Assembly: GCF_001879715.1 (NCBI RefSeq)
Contig: NZ_MNBW01000009.1
Span: 62,001-126,000, forward strand
Origin: Nioella nitratireducens
GTDB lineage: Bacteria > Pseudomonadota > Alphaproteobacteria > Rhodobacterales > Rhodobacteraceae
DNA length: 64,000 nucleotides
Direction of reading: 5' to 3'
Part shown: piece by piece, positions 41,866 to 51,040 of the stretch
Numbering within the stretch: the first letter of the stretch is position 1
Layout: the number at the start of each line of letters is the position of its first letter
Translations under genes and position numbers: made by a program
The notes under the pieces: generated by a model
Seen by the model: only the letters and a program-made list of their open reading frames with translations
Told to the model about the DNA's origin: nothing
Database searches by the model: none

Positions 41866-42603
41866 ATGTCGTCGCGTGCCAAAATCCGCCTCTTCGTAGA
41901 GCATCCGCTTGGGGAAAAGCAAACCGTCGCGCTGTCGCGGGAGCAGGCGCATTACCTGTTCGGGGTGATGCGGCTTGCCGTGGGCGCAGACGTCGCCCTG
42001 TTCAACGGGCACGACGGGGAATGGACCGCGCAGGTTGTCGAGGCAGGCAAGCGGGGCGGGCTGCTGGCCTGCATCGTCAAGGCCGGTCCGCAGCGGATGC
42101 CGCCGGACCTGTGGCTGTTATTCGCGCCGATCAAGAAGGCGCGCACCGATTTCATCGTCGAAAAAGCGGCAGAGCTTGGCGCGGCGCGGATCTGTCCGGT
42201 GCAGACCGACTTCACCAATTCCGAACGCATTCGGCAAGACCGGTTGCAGGCCCATGCGGTGGAGGCGGCGGAGCAATGCGGCGGCACCTATGTGCCGCCG
42301 GTGGACGATCTGCAAAAGCTCGACCGGGTGCTGGCGGACTGGCCCGAAGACCGCAGGCTGATCTTCTGCGATGAAACCCTGTCCGGGGGCGGCGCGTCGC
42401 ATCCGCTGGAGCTTCTCGCTGGAGGTGGCGAAAAGGCTGCGATCCTGATTGGCCCCGAAGGCGGGTTTTCCGACGCGGAACGCGCCCGTTTGCGCGCCAT
42501 GCCGCAGGCGCTGTCGATCCCGCTCGGCCCCCGTATCCTGCGCGCCGATACCGCGGTCGTTGCGGCCCTGACGCTGTTTCAGGCCACGCGAGGTGACTGG
42601 TGA
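41866..42603 (+). CDS. rsmE: 16S rRNA (uracil(1498)-N3)-methyltransferase RsmE
   Basis: RsmE (245 residues) is a SPOUT-class enzyme that methylates U1498 of 16S rRNA. The N-terminal PUA-like part is IRLFVEHPL...SREQAHYLFGVMRLAVGAD. The knotted SAM site shows KKARTDFIVEKAAELGAARICPV and IGPEGGFSDAE, then PLGPRILRADTAVVAAL. ATG at 41866 or, four codons earlier, at 41854 (directly against the ubiA start). The next gene starts at a GTGA overlap. Confidence 0.95.
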   Translation: MSSRAKIRLFVEHPLGEKQTVALSREQAHYLFGVMRLAVGADVALFNGHDGEWTAQVVEAGKRGGLLACIVKAGPQRMPPDLWLLFAPIKKARTDFIVEKAAELGAARICPVQTDFTNSERIRQDRLQAHAVEAAEQCGGTYVPPVDDLQKLDRVLADWPEDRRLIFCDETLSGGGASHPLELLAGGGEKAAILIGPEGGFSDAERARLRAMPQALSIPLGPRILRADTAVVAALTLFQATRGDW

Positions 42604-43133
42604 GCGGCTTTTTGCGGCCCGAGGCGCTTGCTGCGATCCGGCGCTGGCGCGAGAGCCTGTTTGGCCTCGCCGTCATCGTGCTTGGCTATGCCCTGACCGA
42701 TGTGCGCGGCTCGGTGTTTCTGTTCTGGCTTGGCGTGGCGATCATGGTCATCGGCGGGCTGGTCGTGGTCGCAGGGCTGCAACGCGGGCGGTTCCGCAAG
42801 GCGCAGGATGGCCCCGGCGTGGTGCAGATCGACGAGGCCCGCGTCACATATTTCGGACCGCTCGATGGCGGCGTGGCGGATATCGACGAATTGACCTCGC
42901 TCATGCTCGACCACCGCAGCCATCCCGCGGTCTGGATTCTGACCCAGCCGGGTCAGCCGCCGCTTCACATTCCGGTGACCGCCAGCGGGGCCGAGGCGCT
43001 GTTCGATGCCTTCATGCGGCTACCGGGGATCAACGTGCCCGCGATGCTGCGCAAACTCGAAACACCGACCGAAATGAAAGAGGTGATCTGGGCGCGGCGA
43101 AAAGCGGTCCCGGCGCGTCCGTCTCTGAATTGA
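42600..43133 (+). CDS. hypothetical membrane protein
   Basis: A 177-residue protein starting at a GTG overlapping the rsmE stop. Two transmembrane helices (SLFGLAVIVLGYALTDV and VFLFWLGVAIMVIGGLVVVAGL) precede a cytosolic PH-like beta domain (GVVQIDEARVTYFGPLDGGVADIDELTSL). It is widespread in Rhodobacteraceae next to rsmE and gshA in my recollection. Function unknown. Confidence 0.82.
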   Translation: MSGFLRPEALAAIRRWRESLFGLAVIVLGYALTDVRGSVFLFWLGVAIMVIGGLVVVAGLQRGRFRKAQDGPGVVQIDEARVTYFGPLDGGVADIDELTSLMLDHRSHPAVWILTQPGQPPLHIPVTASGAEALFDAFMRLPGINVPAMLRKLETPTEMKEVIWARRKAVPARPSLN

Positions 43134-43194
43134 CACTCCTCGCGTTTCCACCCATCAAGGGCCTTCGAAGCGCGTCATTTCAGGAGCAGGCCCC

Positions 43195-44565
43195 ATGTCC
43201 ATCCCCCAGTCCGGCGGCGGCCCGATCGAACGGCATGAGCAATTGGCCGAGTATCTTGCCGACGGCTGCAAGCCCAAGGAAGACTGGCGTATTGGCACCG
43301 AGCATGAGAAATTCGGCTATTGCAAGGACACGCTGAAGCCGCTGCCCTATGCGGGTGAACGCTCGATCCTCGCGGTGCTGGAGGGGCTGCGCGACGGCCA
43401 TGGCTGGGATCCGCTGATCGAGGGCGGCAACCTGATTGGCCTGACCAAGGACGGGGCGAATATCAGCCTTGAACCGGGCGGGCAGCTGGAACTGTCGGGC
43501 GCACCGCTGGAAACCATCCACCAGACCTGTGACGAGGTGAACGACCACCTGCGCGACGTGAAGGACATTTCCGACAAGATCGGCGTGGGCTTCATCGGTC
43601 TTGGCGCGGCGCCGGTCTGGACCCACGACCAGATGCCGCTGATGCCCAAGGGGCGTTACAAGCTGATGGACGGCTACATGCAAAAGGTTGGCACCATGGG
43701 CACCACCATGATGCGCCGGACCTGCACCGTTCAGGTGAACCTAGATTTCGGGTCCGAGGCCGACATGGTGCAAAAGTTGCGCGTGGCGTTGGCCTTGCAG
43801 CCGGTGGCGACCGCCCTTTTCGCCAATTCGCCCTTCTTCGAGGGCAAGGTGAACGGCCACAAATCGTGGCGGGCCCGCGTCTGGCGCTCGCTCGATGCCG
43901 ACCGGACGGGGATGTTGCCCTTCGTCTTCGAAGAGGGGTTCGGGTTTGAACGGTGGGTGGACTACGCCCTCGATGTGCCAATGTATTTCGTCTACCGAGA
44001 CGGCCAGTATATCGACGCGCTCGGGCAGTCGTTCCGCGATTTCCTGCAAGGCAAGCTGCCCGCGCTGCCGGGGGAAACCCCGACGCTGTCCGATTGGGCG
44101 GACCACCTGACAACCGTGTTCCCCGAGGCGCGGATCAAGAAATTCATCGAAATGCGCGGCGCCGATGGCGGCCCGTGGCGGCGGCTCTGCGCACTTCCGG
44201 CTTTCTGGGTCGGACTTCTCTACGATCAGTCGGCGCTGGATGCGGCGTGGGATCTGGTCAAGGGGTGGGACGCCGAGACCCGTGAAGGCATGCGCGTGGC
44301 GGCCTCGGTCGACGGGCTTCAGGCCGAGGTGAACGGGCTGCGGATGCATGATCTGGCAGCAGAGGCCGTGGCCATTGCCGAGGCGGGTCTCAAGGCGCGC
44401 GCCCGACCCGGTGCAGGCGGGCTGGTTCCTGACGAAACCCACTTTCTGAATGCGCTGAAAGAAAGCATCGAAAGCGGCAAAGTTCCCGCTGACGAATTGC
44501 TCGATCATTTCAATGGCGACTGGAACGGCGATCTGAGCCGGATCTATTCCGAGTTCAGCTACTGA
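43195..44565 (+). CDS. gshA: glutamate-cysteine ligase (plant/alphaproteobacterial type)
   Basis: A 456-residue GCS2-type glutamate-cysteine ligase, the first step of glutathione synthesis. It reads WRIGTEHEKFGY (substrate Glu), PLIEGGNLIGLTKDGANISLEPGGQLELSGAPL, HDQMPLMPKGRYKLMDGYM and MRRTCTVQVNLDF, all characteristic of the plant-like class with its redox-sensitive cysteines. Length is normal. It lies 61 bp after the membrane gene with its own ribosome binding site; gshB is not in the window. Confidence 0.95.
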   Translation: MSIPQSGGGPIERHEQLAEYLADGCKPKEDWRIGTEHEKFGYCKDTLKPLPYAGERSILAVLEGLRDGHGWDPLIEGGNLIGLTKDGANISLEPGGQLELSGAPLETIHQTCDEVNDHLRDVKDISDKIGVGFIGLGAAPVWTHDQMPLMPKGRYKLMDGYMQKVGTMGTTMMRRTCTVQVNLDFGSEADMVQKLRVALALQPVATALFANSPFFEGKVNGHKSWRARVWRSLDADRTGMLPFVFEEGFGFERWVDYALDVPMYFVYRDGQYIDALGQSFRDFLQGKLPALPGETPTLSDWADHLTTVFPEARIKKFIEMRGADGGPWRRLCALPAFWVGLLYDQSALDAAWDLVKGWDAETREGMRVAASVDGLQAEVNGLRMHDLAAEAVAIAEAGLKARARPGAGGLVPDETHFLNALKESIESGKVPADELLDHFNGDWNGDLSRIYSEFSY

Positions 44566-44569
44566 CGCA

Positions 44570-45148
44570 TCAGGTGCCGCGGGCGGTCTTGTTCTGTTGG
44601 ATCGTGGGCAGGACTCGCGACTTGTAGTAGGCTGCGATTTCCGCCTTGTGGCGCTCTCGCAGCGCGTCCTTGATTTCGGGGTCGAGGTCGCCCATCAGGG
44701 CGGGATGGGTGTCATAGCCATTGCGGCGGCGTCCGATCGGATCGGGGCCGAAGGAATTACGCCCGGCGGTGCCCGGCAGGCACATCAGCACAAAAAACCA
44801 GATCGGTCCGATCAGCGGCACAGCGTTGATGAAATACCAGAACCCGCTGTGGTCGGTGTCATGCAGCCGTCGAACGCTGACAGACAGGCTCGGCAGGACG
44901 ATGAAAACGAACTGGATGCCGAGATATACGAGGATCGGTGTCCAGTACTCGACGGGCGGCAGGCCGGTCGCCTTGATGGTGCCAAGCACCACTGGCATCT
45001 GCATCATGTAGACGACGAACCCCGCCGTCAGGGCGAAGCCGAACAGCATCTGGAACACCACGAACCACCAGTATTCCGACCGCCGCGCGCGGCCGGAGAA
45101 GGTGAGCGTCTTGGCATAGCAACTCTTGATGGCGGCGAAAAATCCCAT
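44570..45148 (-). CDS. DUF805 membrane protein
   Basis: A 192-residue DUF805 protein: FFAAIKSCYAKTLTFSGRARRSEYWWFVVFQMLFGFALTAG at the start, then SVSVRRLHDTDHSGFWYFINAVPLIGPIWFFVLMCLPGT, the hallmark RRLHDxxxSG motif. Four to five membrane helices. Start at 45148 after GAGGG. It is convergent with gshA, their stops only 4 bp apart. Function unknown. Confidence 0.9.
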   Translation of the reverse strand: MGFFAAIKSCYAKTLTFSGRARRSEYWWFVVFQMLFGFALTAGFVVYMMQMPVVLGTIKATGLPPVEYWTPILVYLGIQFVFIVLPSLSVSVRRLHDTDHSGFWYFINAVPLIGPIWFFVLMCLPGTAGRNSFGPDPIGRRRNGYDTHPALMGDLDPEIKDALRERHKAEIAAYYKSRVLPTIQQNKTARGT

Positions 45149-45376
45149 CTGGCCCTCTTGGTCCCCGGTCAAAGATGTTGCCAATGGGCCACGCGACTAT
45201 GGCCGAAGGATGGCGTTCCGGGGACCGGAGGGGGATTTTGCGTCTGTGGCATGGGGCAATTCCACACGCATAGCCCCGGCTCACCCCAGTTCGCGCGGGA
45301 CGGTTTAAACTTTCGTTTGAACCGTTTGCCACTTGCAGACATCATACAAGAACCATTTTCGAAAGGAGTTTATGAA

Positions 45377-45622
45377 ATGCGTGATTTCTTTATCGGCTTG
45401 CTGGACAAGCTGATCGCCGTCCTCGTCATCCTCATGATCGTCGGCGTTCTGGTCGGTACGGTGGTCGCCGCGACCAGTCCGATGGGCGGCGCCCTGCAAG
45501 CGGTCGGCGTGCTGATCGGTGGCGGCCTTTACGTGATCCTGATGGCGGGCATGATGTACCTATTCCTTGGCATCTACCACAATACCAAGCGCACGGCTGA
45601 TATCCTCGAAAGCCGTGGCTAA
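45377..45622 (+). CDS. small two-helix membrane protein, DUF4282-like
   Basis: An 81-residue protein with two hydrophobic helices (LLDKLIAVLVILMIVGVLVGTVVAA and LIGGGLYVILMAGMMYLFLGIY) and a NTKRTADILE tail, the DUF4282 pattern. The ATG at 45377 follows AAAGGAG by 8 bases. The 228-bp region upstream carries its promoter and that of the divergent DUF805 gene. A strong hairpin follows its stop. Confidence 0.8.
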   Translation: MRDFFIGLLDKLIAVLVILMIVGVLVGTVVAATSPMGGALQAVGVLIGGGLYVILMAGMMYLFLGIYHNTKRTADILESRG

Positions 45623-45795
45623 GACCCTTGGATGCCGTGCCCATTCTGGGGCACGGCATCGACCTTCAGCGCCGGCTCGAAAGCCATCCGCTTCGCCTCG
45701 GGCATCTCGCTCAGGCGCAACAGCGTGCCTTTGTCTGTGCCCCGGAAGGTGCTGAACGGCAGCGCGCCAACGGTAGCGGGGGGCGCCCGCCCGGC
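45619..45795 (-). pseudogene. coding-like remnant in frame behind the plsY stop
   Basis: Directly after the plsY TAG the same minus-strand frame continues open for 58 codons (LPFSTFRGTDKGTLL, LSEMPEAKRMAFEPALK) to a TAG at 45619. By hand about 39 of 45 third positions are G or C, as in real genes here. There is no start codon for the first 30 codons. It may be the tail of a lost gene; no family recognised. The hairpin at 45631-45660 lies inside it. Confidence 0.35.
45631..45660. terminator. strong stem-loop after the DUF4282-like gene
   Basis: GATGCCGTGCCC pairs perfectly with GGGCACGGCATC (12 bp, 6-base loop), 9 bp after the DUF4282-like stop. There is no T-run, but its placement between convergent genes suits a transcript end. 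Confidence 0.6.
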
Positions 45796-46407
45796 CTAGC
45801 TCTTGCCGCCGATCCGGGGCTCTTCGCCTTTCAGCAGGCGTTTGATGTTGGCGTCATGGCGCACGAAGATCAGTGCCGCCAGCAAGGCGGTGACCAGTCC
45901 GGCCTGTGGCATACCGAAAACGGTCACGAAAACCGGGGCGAGCGCGGCAGCCACCAAGGCCGACAGCGAGGAAATGCGCCCCACGGCGGCCACCACCAGC
46001 CACGTTACGCACGCGGCGATCCCGGCAGGCCAGAACAGGGCCAGCAGCGTGCCGAGGAAGGTCGCCACGCCCTTGCCGCCCTTGAACCCCAGGAAGACAG
46101 GGAAGCAATGGCCAAGGAACGCGGTAAAACCCGCGATCTGCGCCGCGTCATCGGCCAGTGCATACCGCGCGATCAGCACCGCGATCCCGCCCTTGCCCGC
46201 GTCGAGCACCAGCGTAAGCGCGGCGGCGGGCTTGTTGCCCGTGCGCAGGACATTCGTCGCGCCAATATTGCCCGAGCCGATCTGCCGGATATCCCCCAGC
46301 CCGAAGACCCGCGCCATGACGAGGCCGAAGGGCACCGACCCCAGCAGGTAGGCCGCCAGAGCCGCGATGGCCAGCAGGCTGCCAGATGTCTCGAAAACAG
46401 GGGTCAT
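45796..46407 (-). CDS. plsY: glycerol-3-phosphate acyltransferase PlsY
   Basis: PlsY (203 residues) acylates glycerol 3-phosphate from acyl-phosphate, the first phospholipid step. The three cytosolic motifs are GSVPFGLVMAR, IGSGNIGATNVLRTGNK...LDAGKGG and GHCFPVFLGFKGGKGVAT. Five membrane helices fit the family. Its start overlaps the pyrC stop by ATGA, so it is the last gene of the pyrB-pyrC unit. Confidence 0.95.
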   Translation of the reverse strand: MTPVFETSGSLLAIAALAAYLLGSVPFGLVMARVFGLGDIRQIGSGNIGATNVLRTGNKPAAALTLVLDAGKGGIAVLIARYALADDAAQIAGFTAFLGHCFPVFLGFKGGKGVATFLGTLLALFWPAGIAACVTWLVVAAVGRISSLSALVAAALAPVFVTVFGMPQAGLVTALLAALIFVRHDANIKRLLKGEEPRIGGKS

Positions 46408-47690
46408 GCGGCGTCCCTTTCAAATACGATGTCGCCCGCCACGAGCGTCATCAGAACCTTGCCTTCCATCCGCATTCCGTCAAAGGGGGTATTCTTGGAT
46501 TTCGAGCGCAGGGTGAACCGGTCCAGCACGAAGGGCGCGTCGGGATCGAACAGCACGAGATCGGCAGGGGCGCCTTGGGCCAGTGTCCCGGCATCGAGGC
46601 CGAGCCGCCGCGCCGGGTTCAGCGCCATGGCGCGGAACAGTTGCGGCAGGTTCAGATCGCCCGCATGGTAGAGCCGCATCGCGGCCGGCAGCAGGGTTTC
46701 CAGCGCCACCGCGCCAGAGGCCGCGGCCTCGAACGGCAGGCGCTTGGATTCTTCGTCCTGCGGGGTGTGCATGGAGCTGATGATATCGAGCGTCCCGTCC
46801 GCCACGGCCTGCACCATCGCCAGCCGGTCATCTTCCGCGCGGAGCGGCGGCTTGACCTTGAAGAAGGTGCGGTAGTCGCCCACATCGAACTCGTTCAACG
46901 TCAGGTGGTGGATCGACGCGCCCGCCGTTACATCAAGTCCGGCCGCCTTGGCGCGGGCCAGCGCAGGCAGAGCGGCAGCGGTGGAAATCTGGTCGGCATG
47001 ATACCGCACGCGGGTCATCTCGACGAGCGCCAGATCGCGTTCCAGCCCGATCCGCTCGGCCATCGGCGGCACGGCGGGCAGGCCCTTGAGCGAGGCGAAT
47101 TTGCCCGACGTCACGGCGGCGCCGCCCGACAGGCCCGGTTCCTGCGGGTGCATGATGATGAGCGCGCCAAGGCCGCGCGCATAGGTCATGGCACGGGTCA
47201 GCACCTTGGTGTCGGTCACCACGTGGTCGCAATCGGTGAAGGCCGCCGCGCCCGCATCCAGCAGGAACCCGATCTCGGTCATCTCGCGGCCCGCGCGGCC
47301 CTTGGTCAGCGCGGCCATCGGCAACATGCGCACCGGCGATACCTGCTCGCCCCGGCGTTTCACGAATGCCAAGGCTTCCGGCGTGTCGATGCACGGGTCG
47401 GTGTCGGGCCGCGTCACCATCGTGGTCACGCCCCCCGCTGCCGCCGCCGCGCCTGCCGTGCGGATGGATTCCTTGTGGCGTTCGCCCGGCTCGCAGGTCT
47501 TGACGCCGATATCGACGATGCCGGGGGCAAGGCACTTGCCGCTTGCGTCAATCACCCTGTCCGCGTCCTTCGGCGGGGTGCCGGTGCCAATGGCAGCGAT
47601 GCGCCCGCCCTTCACCAGCAGCCACCCGGTGGCGTCGCTCTGCGCCTCGGGGTCGATCAGGCGGGCATTGGTGAACAGACTGGAAGTCAT
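46404..47690 (-). CDS. pyrC: dihydroorotase (PyrC, class I type)
   Basis: A 428-residue amidohydrolase of pyrimidine synthesis. The usual first metal motif DxHxH is not seen: the equivalent position reads APGIVDIGVKTCEPGERHKESI. Later histidines (ASIHHLTLNEFD) and SSMHTPQDEESKRLPFEAAASGAVALE remain. Loss of the DxHxH histidines is typical of inactive or PyrB-dependent PyrC paralogues (often called PyrX). Its neighbour pyrB fits that. It overlaps both plsY and the PH-like gene by ATGA. Confidence 0.88.
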   Translation of the reverse strand: MTSSLFTNARLIDPEAQSDATGWLLVKGGRIAAIGTGTPPKDADRVIDASGKCLAPGIVDIGVKTCEPGERHKESIRTAGAAAAAGGVTTMVTRPDTDPCIDTPEALAFVKRRGEQVSPVRMLPMAALTKGRAGREMTEIGFLLDAGAAAFTDCDHVVTDTKVLTRAMTYARGLGALIIMHPQEPGLSGGAAVTSGKFASLKGLPAVPPMAERIGLERDLALVEMTRVRYHADQISTAAALPALARAKAAGLDVTAGASIHHLTLNEFDVGDYRTFFKVKPPLRAEDDRLAMVQAVADGTLDIISSMHTPQDEESKRLPFEAAASGAVALETLLPAAMRLYHAGDLNLPQLFRAMALNPARRLGLDAGTLAQGAPADLVLFDPDAPFVLDRFTLRSKSKNTPFDGMRMEGKVLMTLVAGDIVFERDAA

Positions 47691-48235
47691 CGGGCGTCCT
47701 CTCGCAGGCTGCGCTGTGCGTTTCGAAGCAGGTCATAAACCTGCCGGGCCTCGTCGATCCGGTGCAGGCCAAGCCGCGTCGTGGGGGCGGTGCTGCCCTT
47801 GAGGCGAAACAGCACCGAGCCGGGATCGCCCTCGCGCAGAAGGATGCGGTCGAGGTCGCGGATCGGCCAGCGTTTCAGGCTTCGTTTGCCCAAGACCTTG
47901 CGGGCGATGAACACCTGCCGATTGGTCAGGGTGTACCACGTCTGCCCGGCGGTGAAGGCGGGCCACAGCACGCGCCCGCCCAGCATCCACAGCCCCAGCA
48001 GGAAAAAGGGCACGCCGAACAACGGAAAAAACTGGAACGGCGCCGGAGCGTTGGTGCCTTGGGTCATCGCAGCCGCCATCGAGATCCAGAAGGCCGAGAA
48101 ACCGGTGAAGATCAGGCCCATGGCCGTGAGCGGGCTAATTAAAGCGCGCCACTCGATCTGTTGCCGGGGCTGGCCCTGCCACAGGATGTCCTCTCCGGGG
48201 GCGAGAAGCCCGTCCCAACCGCCGGCCCCGCTCAT
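47687..48235 (-). CDS. PH-like domain membrane protein
   Basis: A 182-residue protein: EDILWQGQPRQQIEW near the start, two transmembrane helices (LTAMGLIFTGFSAFWISMAAA and FPLFGVPFFLLGLWMLGGRVL), then a bacterial PH-like segment (TWYTLTNRQVFIARKVLGKRSLKRWPIRDLDRI). It is coupled by overlap to pyrC and to the next small gene. Function unknown; the position between pyrB and pyrC appears conserved in related bacteria from memory. Confidence 0.82.
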   Translation of the reverse strand: MSGAGGWDGLLAPGEDILWQGQPRQQIEWRALISPLTAMGLIFTGFSAFWISMAAAMTQGTNAPAPFQFFPLFGVPFFLLGLWMLGGRVLWPAFTAGQTWYTLTNRQVFIARKVLGKRSLKRWPIRDLDRILLREGDPGSVLFRLKGSTAPTTRLGLHRIDEARQVYDLLRNAQRSLREDAR

Positions 48236-48636
48236 ATCGCGTTGCCTGCGCGGGCCATGGCGGCCTCGATCTCGGCCACAACGCGGGGCCGGTCCGACAG
48301 GTATTTGATCAGGTGCTTGTCGCCGGAATGGGTGATGAGTTGGACGGCGCTGCCGAGCGTTTTGATCTTGGCGATGTCTGTCAGGCGCACGTGGCGGTCC
48401 TCGGGGCCGGTCAGGTCGGTCTCGGTCAGCACCCATTCGGCGTGGGCGTCATCGGAGGCCAGGTAGAGCGCCCGCACCGCGATGGCAAAGAGCCCGCCGA
48501 CCGCGCCGGTCCAGACAAAGGGGTTTCCCATCAGCCACAGCACGACCATGCCAAGCGCCATCGCGCCCGCAGCCATCCACGCGTGGTCGCGCCAGTAGGT
48601 CATGCGGTCGGCGCGGAAGATCGTTTGGTCAGACAT
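48232..48636 (-). CDS. small PH-like membrane protein
   Basis: A 134-residue protein with two hydrophobic helices ([20 protein letters not shown] and [20 protein letters not shown]) and a PH-like beta region ([42 protein letters not shown]). It resembles its downstream neighbour in plan, so the two may be related and act together. The ATG at 48636 overlaps the pyrB stop by 8 bp. Confidence 0.78.
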   Translation of the reverse strand: MSDQTIFRADRMTYWRDHAWMAAGAMALGMVVLWLMGNPFVWTGAVGGLFAIAVRALYLASDDAHAEWVLTETDLTGPEDRHVRLTDIAKIKTLGSAVQLITHSGDKHLIKYLSDRPRVVAEIEAAMARAGNAI

Positions 48637-49588
48637 AAACACCGCCCCCCTCTTGCCGCGTCGCGCGCAGGTTGCGCGCCAGAAGGTCCATCGCGGCCAT
48701 GCGCACGGCGACACCCATTTCCACCTGTTCCTGAATGACCGAGCGGTTGATGTCGTCGGCGATGGTGCCGTCGATCTCGACGCCCCGGTTCATCGGGCCG
48801 GGATGCATCACGATGGCGTCGTCCTTGGCGCAAGAGAGCTTTTCGGCGTCCAGCCCGAAGCGGTGGTAGTACTCGCGTTCCGAGGGGATGAAGCCGCCGT
48901 CCATCCGCTCTTTCTGAAGCCGCAGCATCATCACCACGTCCGCGCCCGCAAGGCCCGCGCGCATGTCGTCATAGACCTCGACCCCCCAATCAGCGGCGCC
49001 TGCGGGGATCAGCGTGGACGGGCCGACCAGCTTTACCCGGTTTTCCATCTTGCCCAGAAGCAGGATGTTCGACCGCGCCACCCGGCTGTGGGCGATATCC
49101 CCGCAGATCGCGATATTGAGCCGGTGCAGCCGCCCCTTGGCGCGGCGGATGGTCAGCGCGTCCAGCAGCGCCTGCGTAGGATGTTCGTGCCGCCCATCGC
49201 CCGCGTTCAGGACGGCGCAGGTCACCTTTTCCGCCAACAGGTTCACGGCGCCGGAATGGGGGTGGCGCACAACCAGAAGATCGGGATGCATCGCGTTCAG
49301 CGTCAGCGCCGTGTCGATCAGGGTCTCGCCCTTCTTGACGCTGCTGGTCTGCATCGACATGTTCATCACGTCCGCCCCAAGCCGCTTGCCCGCCAGTTCG
49401 AAACTGGCCTGCGTCCGGGTGGAGTTCTCGAAAAACATGTTGATCTGGGTCAGCCCGGCCAATGCGTCGCCATGCTTGGCGGTGCCCCGGCCCATTTCGG
49501 CGTAGCGGTCAGCCAGATCCAGAACAGTTGTGATTTCGGTGGGGTGCAGGGGTTCGATCCCCAGGAGGTGACGCTTGGCGAAAGACAT
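48629..49588 (-). CDS. pyrB: aspartate carbamoyltransferase catalytic subunit
   Basis: PyrB (319 residues) condenses carbamoyl phosphate with aspartate. The carbamoyl phosphate loop reads [14 protein letters not shown] near residue 50. [17 protein letters not shown] and [18 protein letters not shown] are present, as is [18 protein letters not shown] for aspartate binding, with [13 protein letters not shown] at the end. The ATG at 49588 gives the normal N-terminus; a longer frame to 49828 is leader. It heads the pyrB-...-pyrC-plsY unit. No pyrI is seen. Confidence 0.96.
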   Translation of the reverse strand: MSFAKRHLLGIEPLHPTEITTVLDLADRYAEMGRGTAKHGDALAGLTQINMFFENSTRTQASFELAGKRLGADVMNMSMQTSSVKKGETLIDTALTLNAMHPDLLVVRHPHSGAVNLLAEKVTCAVLNAGDGRHEHPTQALLDALTIRRAKGRLHRLNIAICGDIAHSRVARSNILLLGKMENRVKLVGPSTLIPAGAADWGVEVYDDMRAGLAGADVVMMLRLQKERMDGGFIPSEREYYHRFGLDAEKLSCAKDDAIVMHPGPMNRGVEIDGTIADDINRSVIQEQVEMGVAVRMAAMDLLARNLRATRQEGGGVYV

Positions 49589-49757
49589 GGCAACCCATCC
49601 GTTTTGATCGCTTCGCGGTATAGGCAGCAGGGGCCTGCGGGGCAAGGGGGCGAGGACGCGTGCGTTTTGCCCATGGTGTATCGCATCAGGGCCTTGCCGC
49701 AACGGCAGAGCGCCCCTAGGGTCCGGATTTAAAGCAGTCAGCGCGAAGAGGTGCGAG

Positions 49758-50219
49758 ATGAGTAAATTCGAGGCCCGTTTGGCCGACATGGGGATCACCC
49801 TGCCCGACGCCCCGGCCCCGGCCGCCAATTACGTGCCCTATGTGGTTGTGGGCGATCTGGTCTATGTTTCGGGCCAGATTTCCAGCGACGAGAATGGCCT
49901 GATCCTTGGAAAGCTTGGCGACGACATGGCGACCGAGGCCGGTGCCGCCGCCGCGCGCCGCTGCGCAATCAGCCTGTTGGCACAGGTCAAGGCGGCCTGC
50001 GGCGGCGATCTGGATCGTCTGACCCGCGTGGTCAAACTGACCGGTTTCGTGAACTCGACCGCCACCTATACCGAACAGCCCAAGGTCGTGAACGGCGCCT
50101 CCGACTTTCTTGTCGAAGCGCTTGGCGATGCGGGGCGGCACAGCCGGTCTGCGGTTTCCGCCGCGTCTCTGCCGCTTGGTGTCGCGGTCGAGATCGAAGG
50201 GATCTTCCAGATCGCATGA
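49758..50219 (+). CDS. RidA/YjgF family enamine/imine deaminase
   Basis: A 153-residue RidA-family protein that hydrolyses reactive enamines from PLP enzymes. It is of the longer, LPD-type subgroup: [57 protein letters not shown] and the C-terminal [24 protein letters not shown] with the active-site Arg. It overlaps the GDPD gene by ATGA. It could protect against enamines made by the ammonia-lyase-like enzyme elsewhere in the window, but that is speculation. Confidence 0.9.
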   Translation: MSKFEARLADMGITLPDAPAPAANYVPYVVVGDLVYVSGQISSDENGLILGKLGDDMATEAGAAAARRCAISLLAQVKAACGGDLDRLTRVVKLTGFVNSTATYTEQPKVVNGASDFLVEALGDAGRHSRSAVSAASLPLGVAVEIEGIFQIA

Positions 50220-50971
50220 CGCTGCCGGGTGTCTTCCTTACTGGTCCGATCGCGCATCGGGCCCTGCATGATGCTGCCGCCGGTCGGCCCGAAAACGGGC
50301 TGTCAGCGTTGCGTGCGGCTGTTGCCGCGGGCTATGGGGCCGAGTTGGATTTGCAACTGTCATCGGACGGCGTGCCGATGGTTTTCCACGACTACACGCT
50401 GGACCGGCTGACGCCCGAGACCGGCCCCGTCAACACCCGCAGCGCGGCCGAACTTGGCGCGATCCGGCTGACCGGCAGCGAAGACACGATCCCGACGTTG
50501 GCCGAGGCTTTGGCCGAGGTCGCGGGGCGCGTGCCCCTGTTGTTGGAATTCAAGGAGCAATCGCAGGTCATGGGGCCGGTGGACGGGGCGCTGGAACGGG
50601 CCGTGGCGGAATTGCTGGCGGGCTATGACGGACCCGTCGCGGTGATGAGCTTCAGCCCCTACGCGCTGGCCGCGTTTCAAAAGGTCGCGCCGCAGGTGCC
50701 CCTCGGCATGACAACCGGCAGCTACGATGACCCGGAATGGGCGCCCTTGGGCGAGGATCGTTTGGCCCGGTTCCGCAGCCTGCAAGACGCGCAGGATCTT
50801 GGCGCGTGTTTCATCAGCCAGTACCATAAGGACTTGGGTGATCCGAGGGTTGCGGCGCTGAAGGCCAAGGGGCTGCCGATCCTGTGCTGGACCATCCGTT
50901 CGCACGAGGAAGAGGCAGAGGCCCGCAAGATCGCAGATACCATCACCTTCGAAGGCTACCGGCCCGCCTGA
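50216..50971 (+). CDS. glycerophosphodiester phosphodiesterase
   Basis: A 251-residue cytosolic GDPD that splits glycerophosphodiesters to glycerol 3-phosphate and an alcohol. IAHRALHDAAAGRPENGLSA supplies the first catalytic His and the ENT/EN segment, AELDLQLSSDGVPMVFHDYTLDRLT the ExD metal ligands and second His. LLEFKEQ and the closing CWTIRS and EGYRPA complete the barrel. There is no signal peptide. It is coupled to ridA by ATGA. Confidence 0.93.
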   Translation: MTLPGVFLTGPIAHRALHDAAAGRPENGLSALRAAVAAGYGAELDLQLSSDGVPMVFHDYTLDRLTPETGPVNTRSAAELGAIRLTGSEDTIPTLAEALAEVAGRVPLLLEFKEQSQVMGPVDGALERAVAELLAGYDGPVAVMSFSPYALAAFQKVAPQVPLGMTTGSYDDPEWAPLGEDRLARFRSLQDAQDLGACFISQYHKDLGDPRVAALKAKGLPILCWTIRSHEEEAEARKIADTITFEGYRPA

Positions 50972-51040
50972 TCCGGGCCAGCCGATTGATCTTGCGGCCT
51001 GCCAGCCCATCTTGTGTCCAAGACCGCGCAAGGATCAGCC

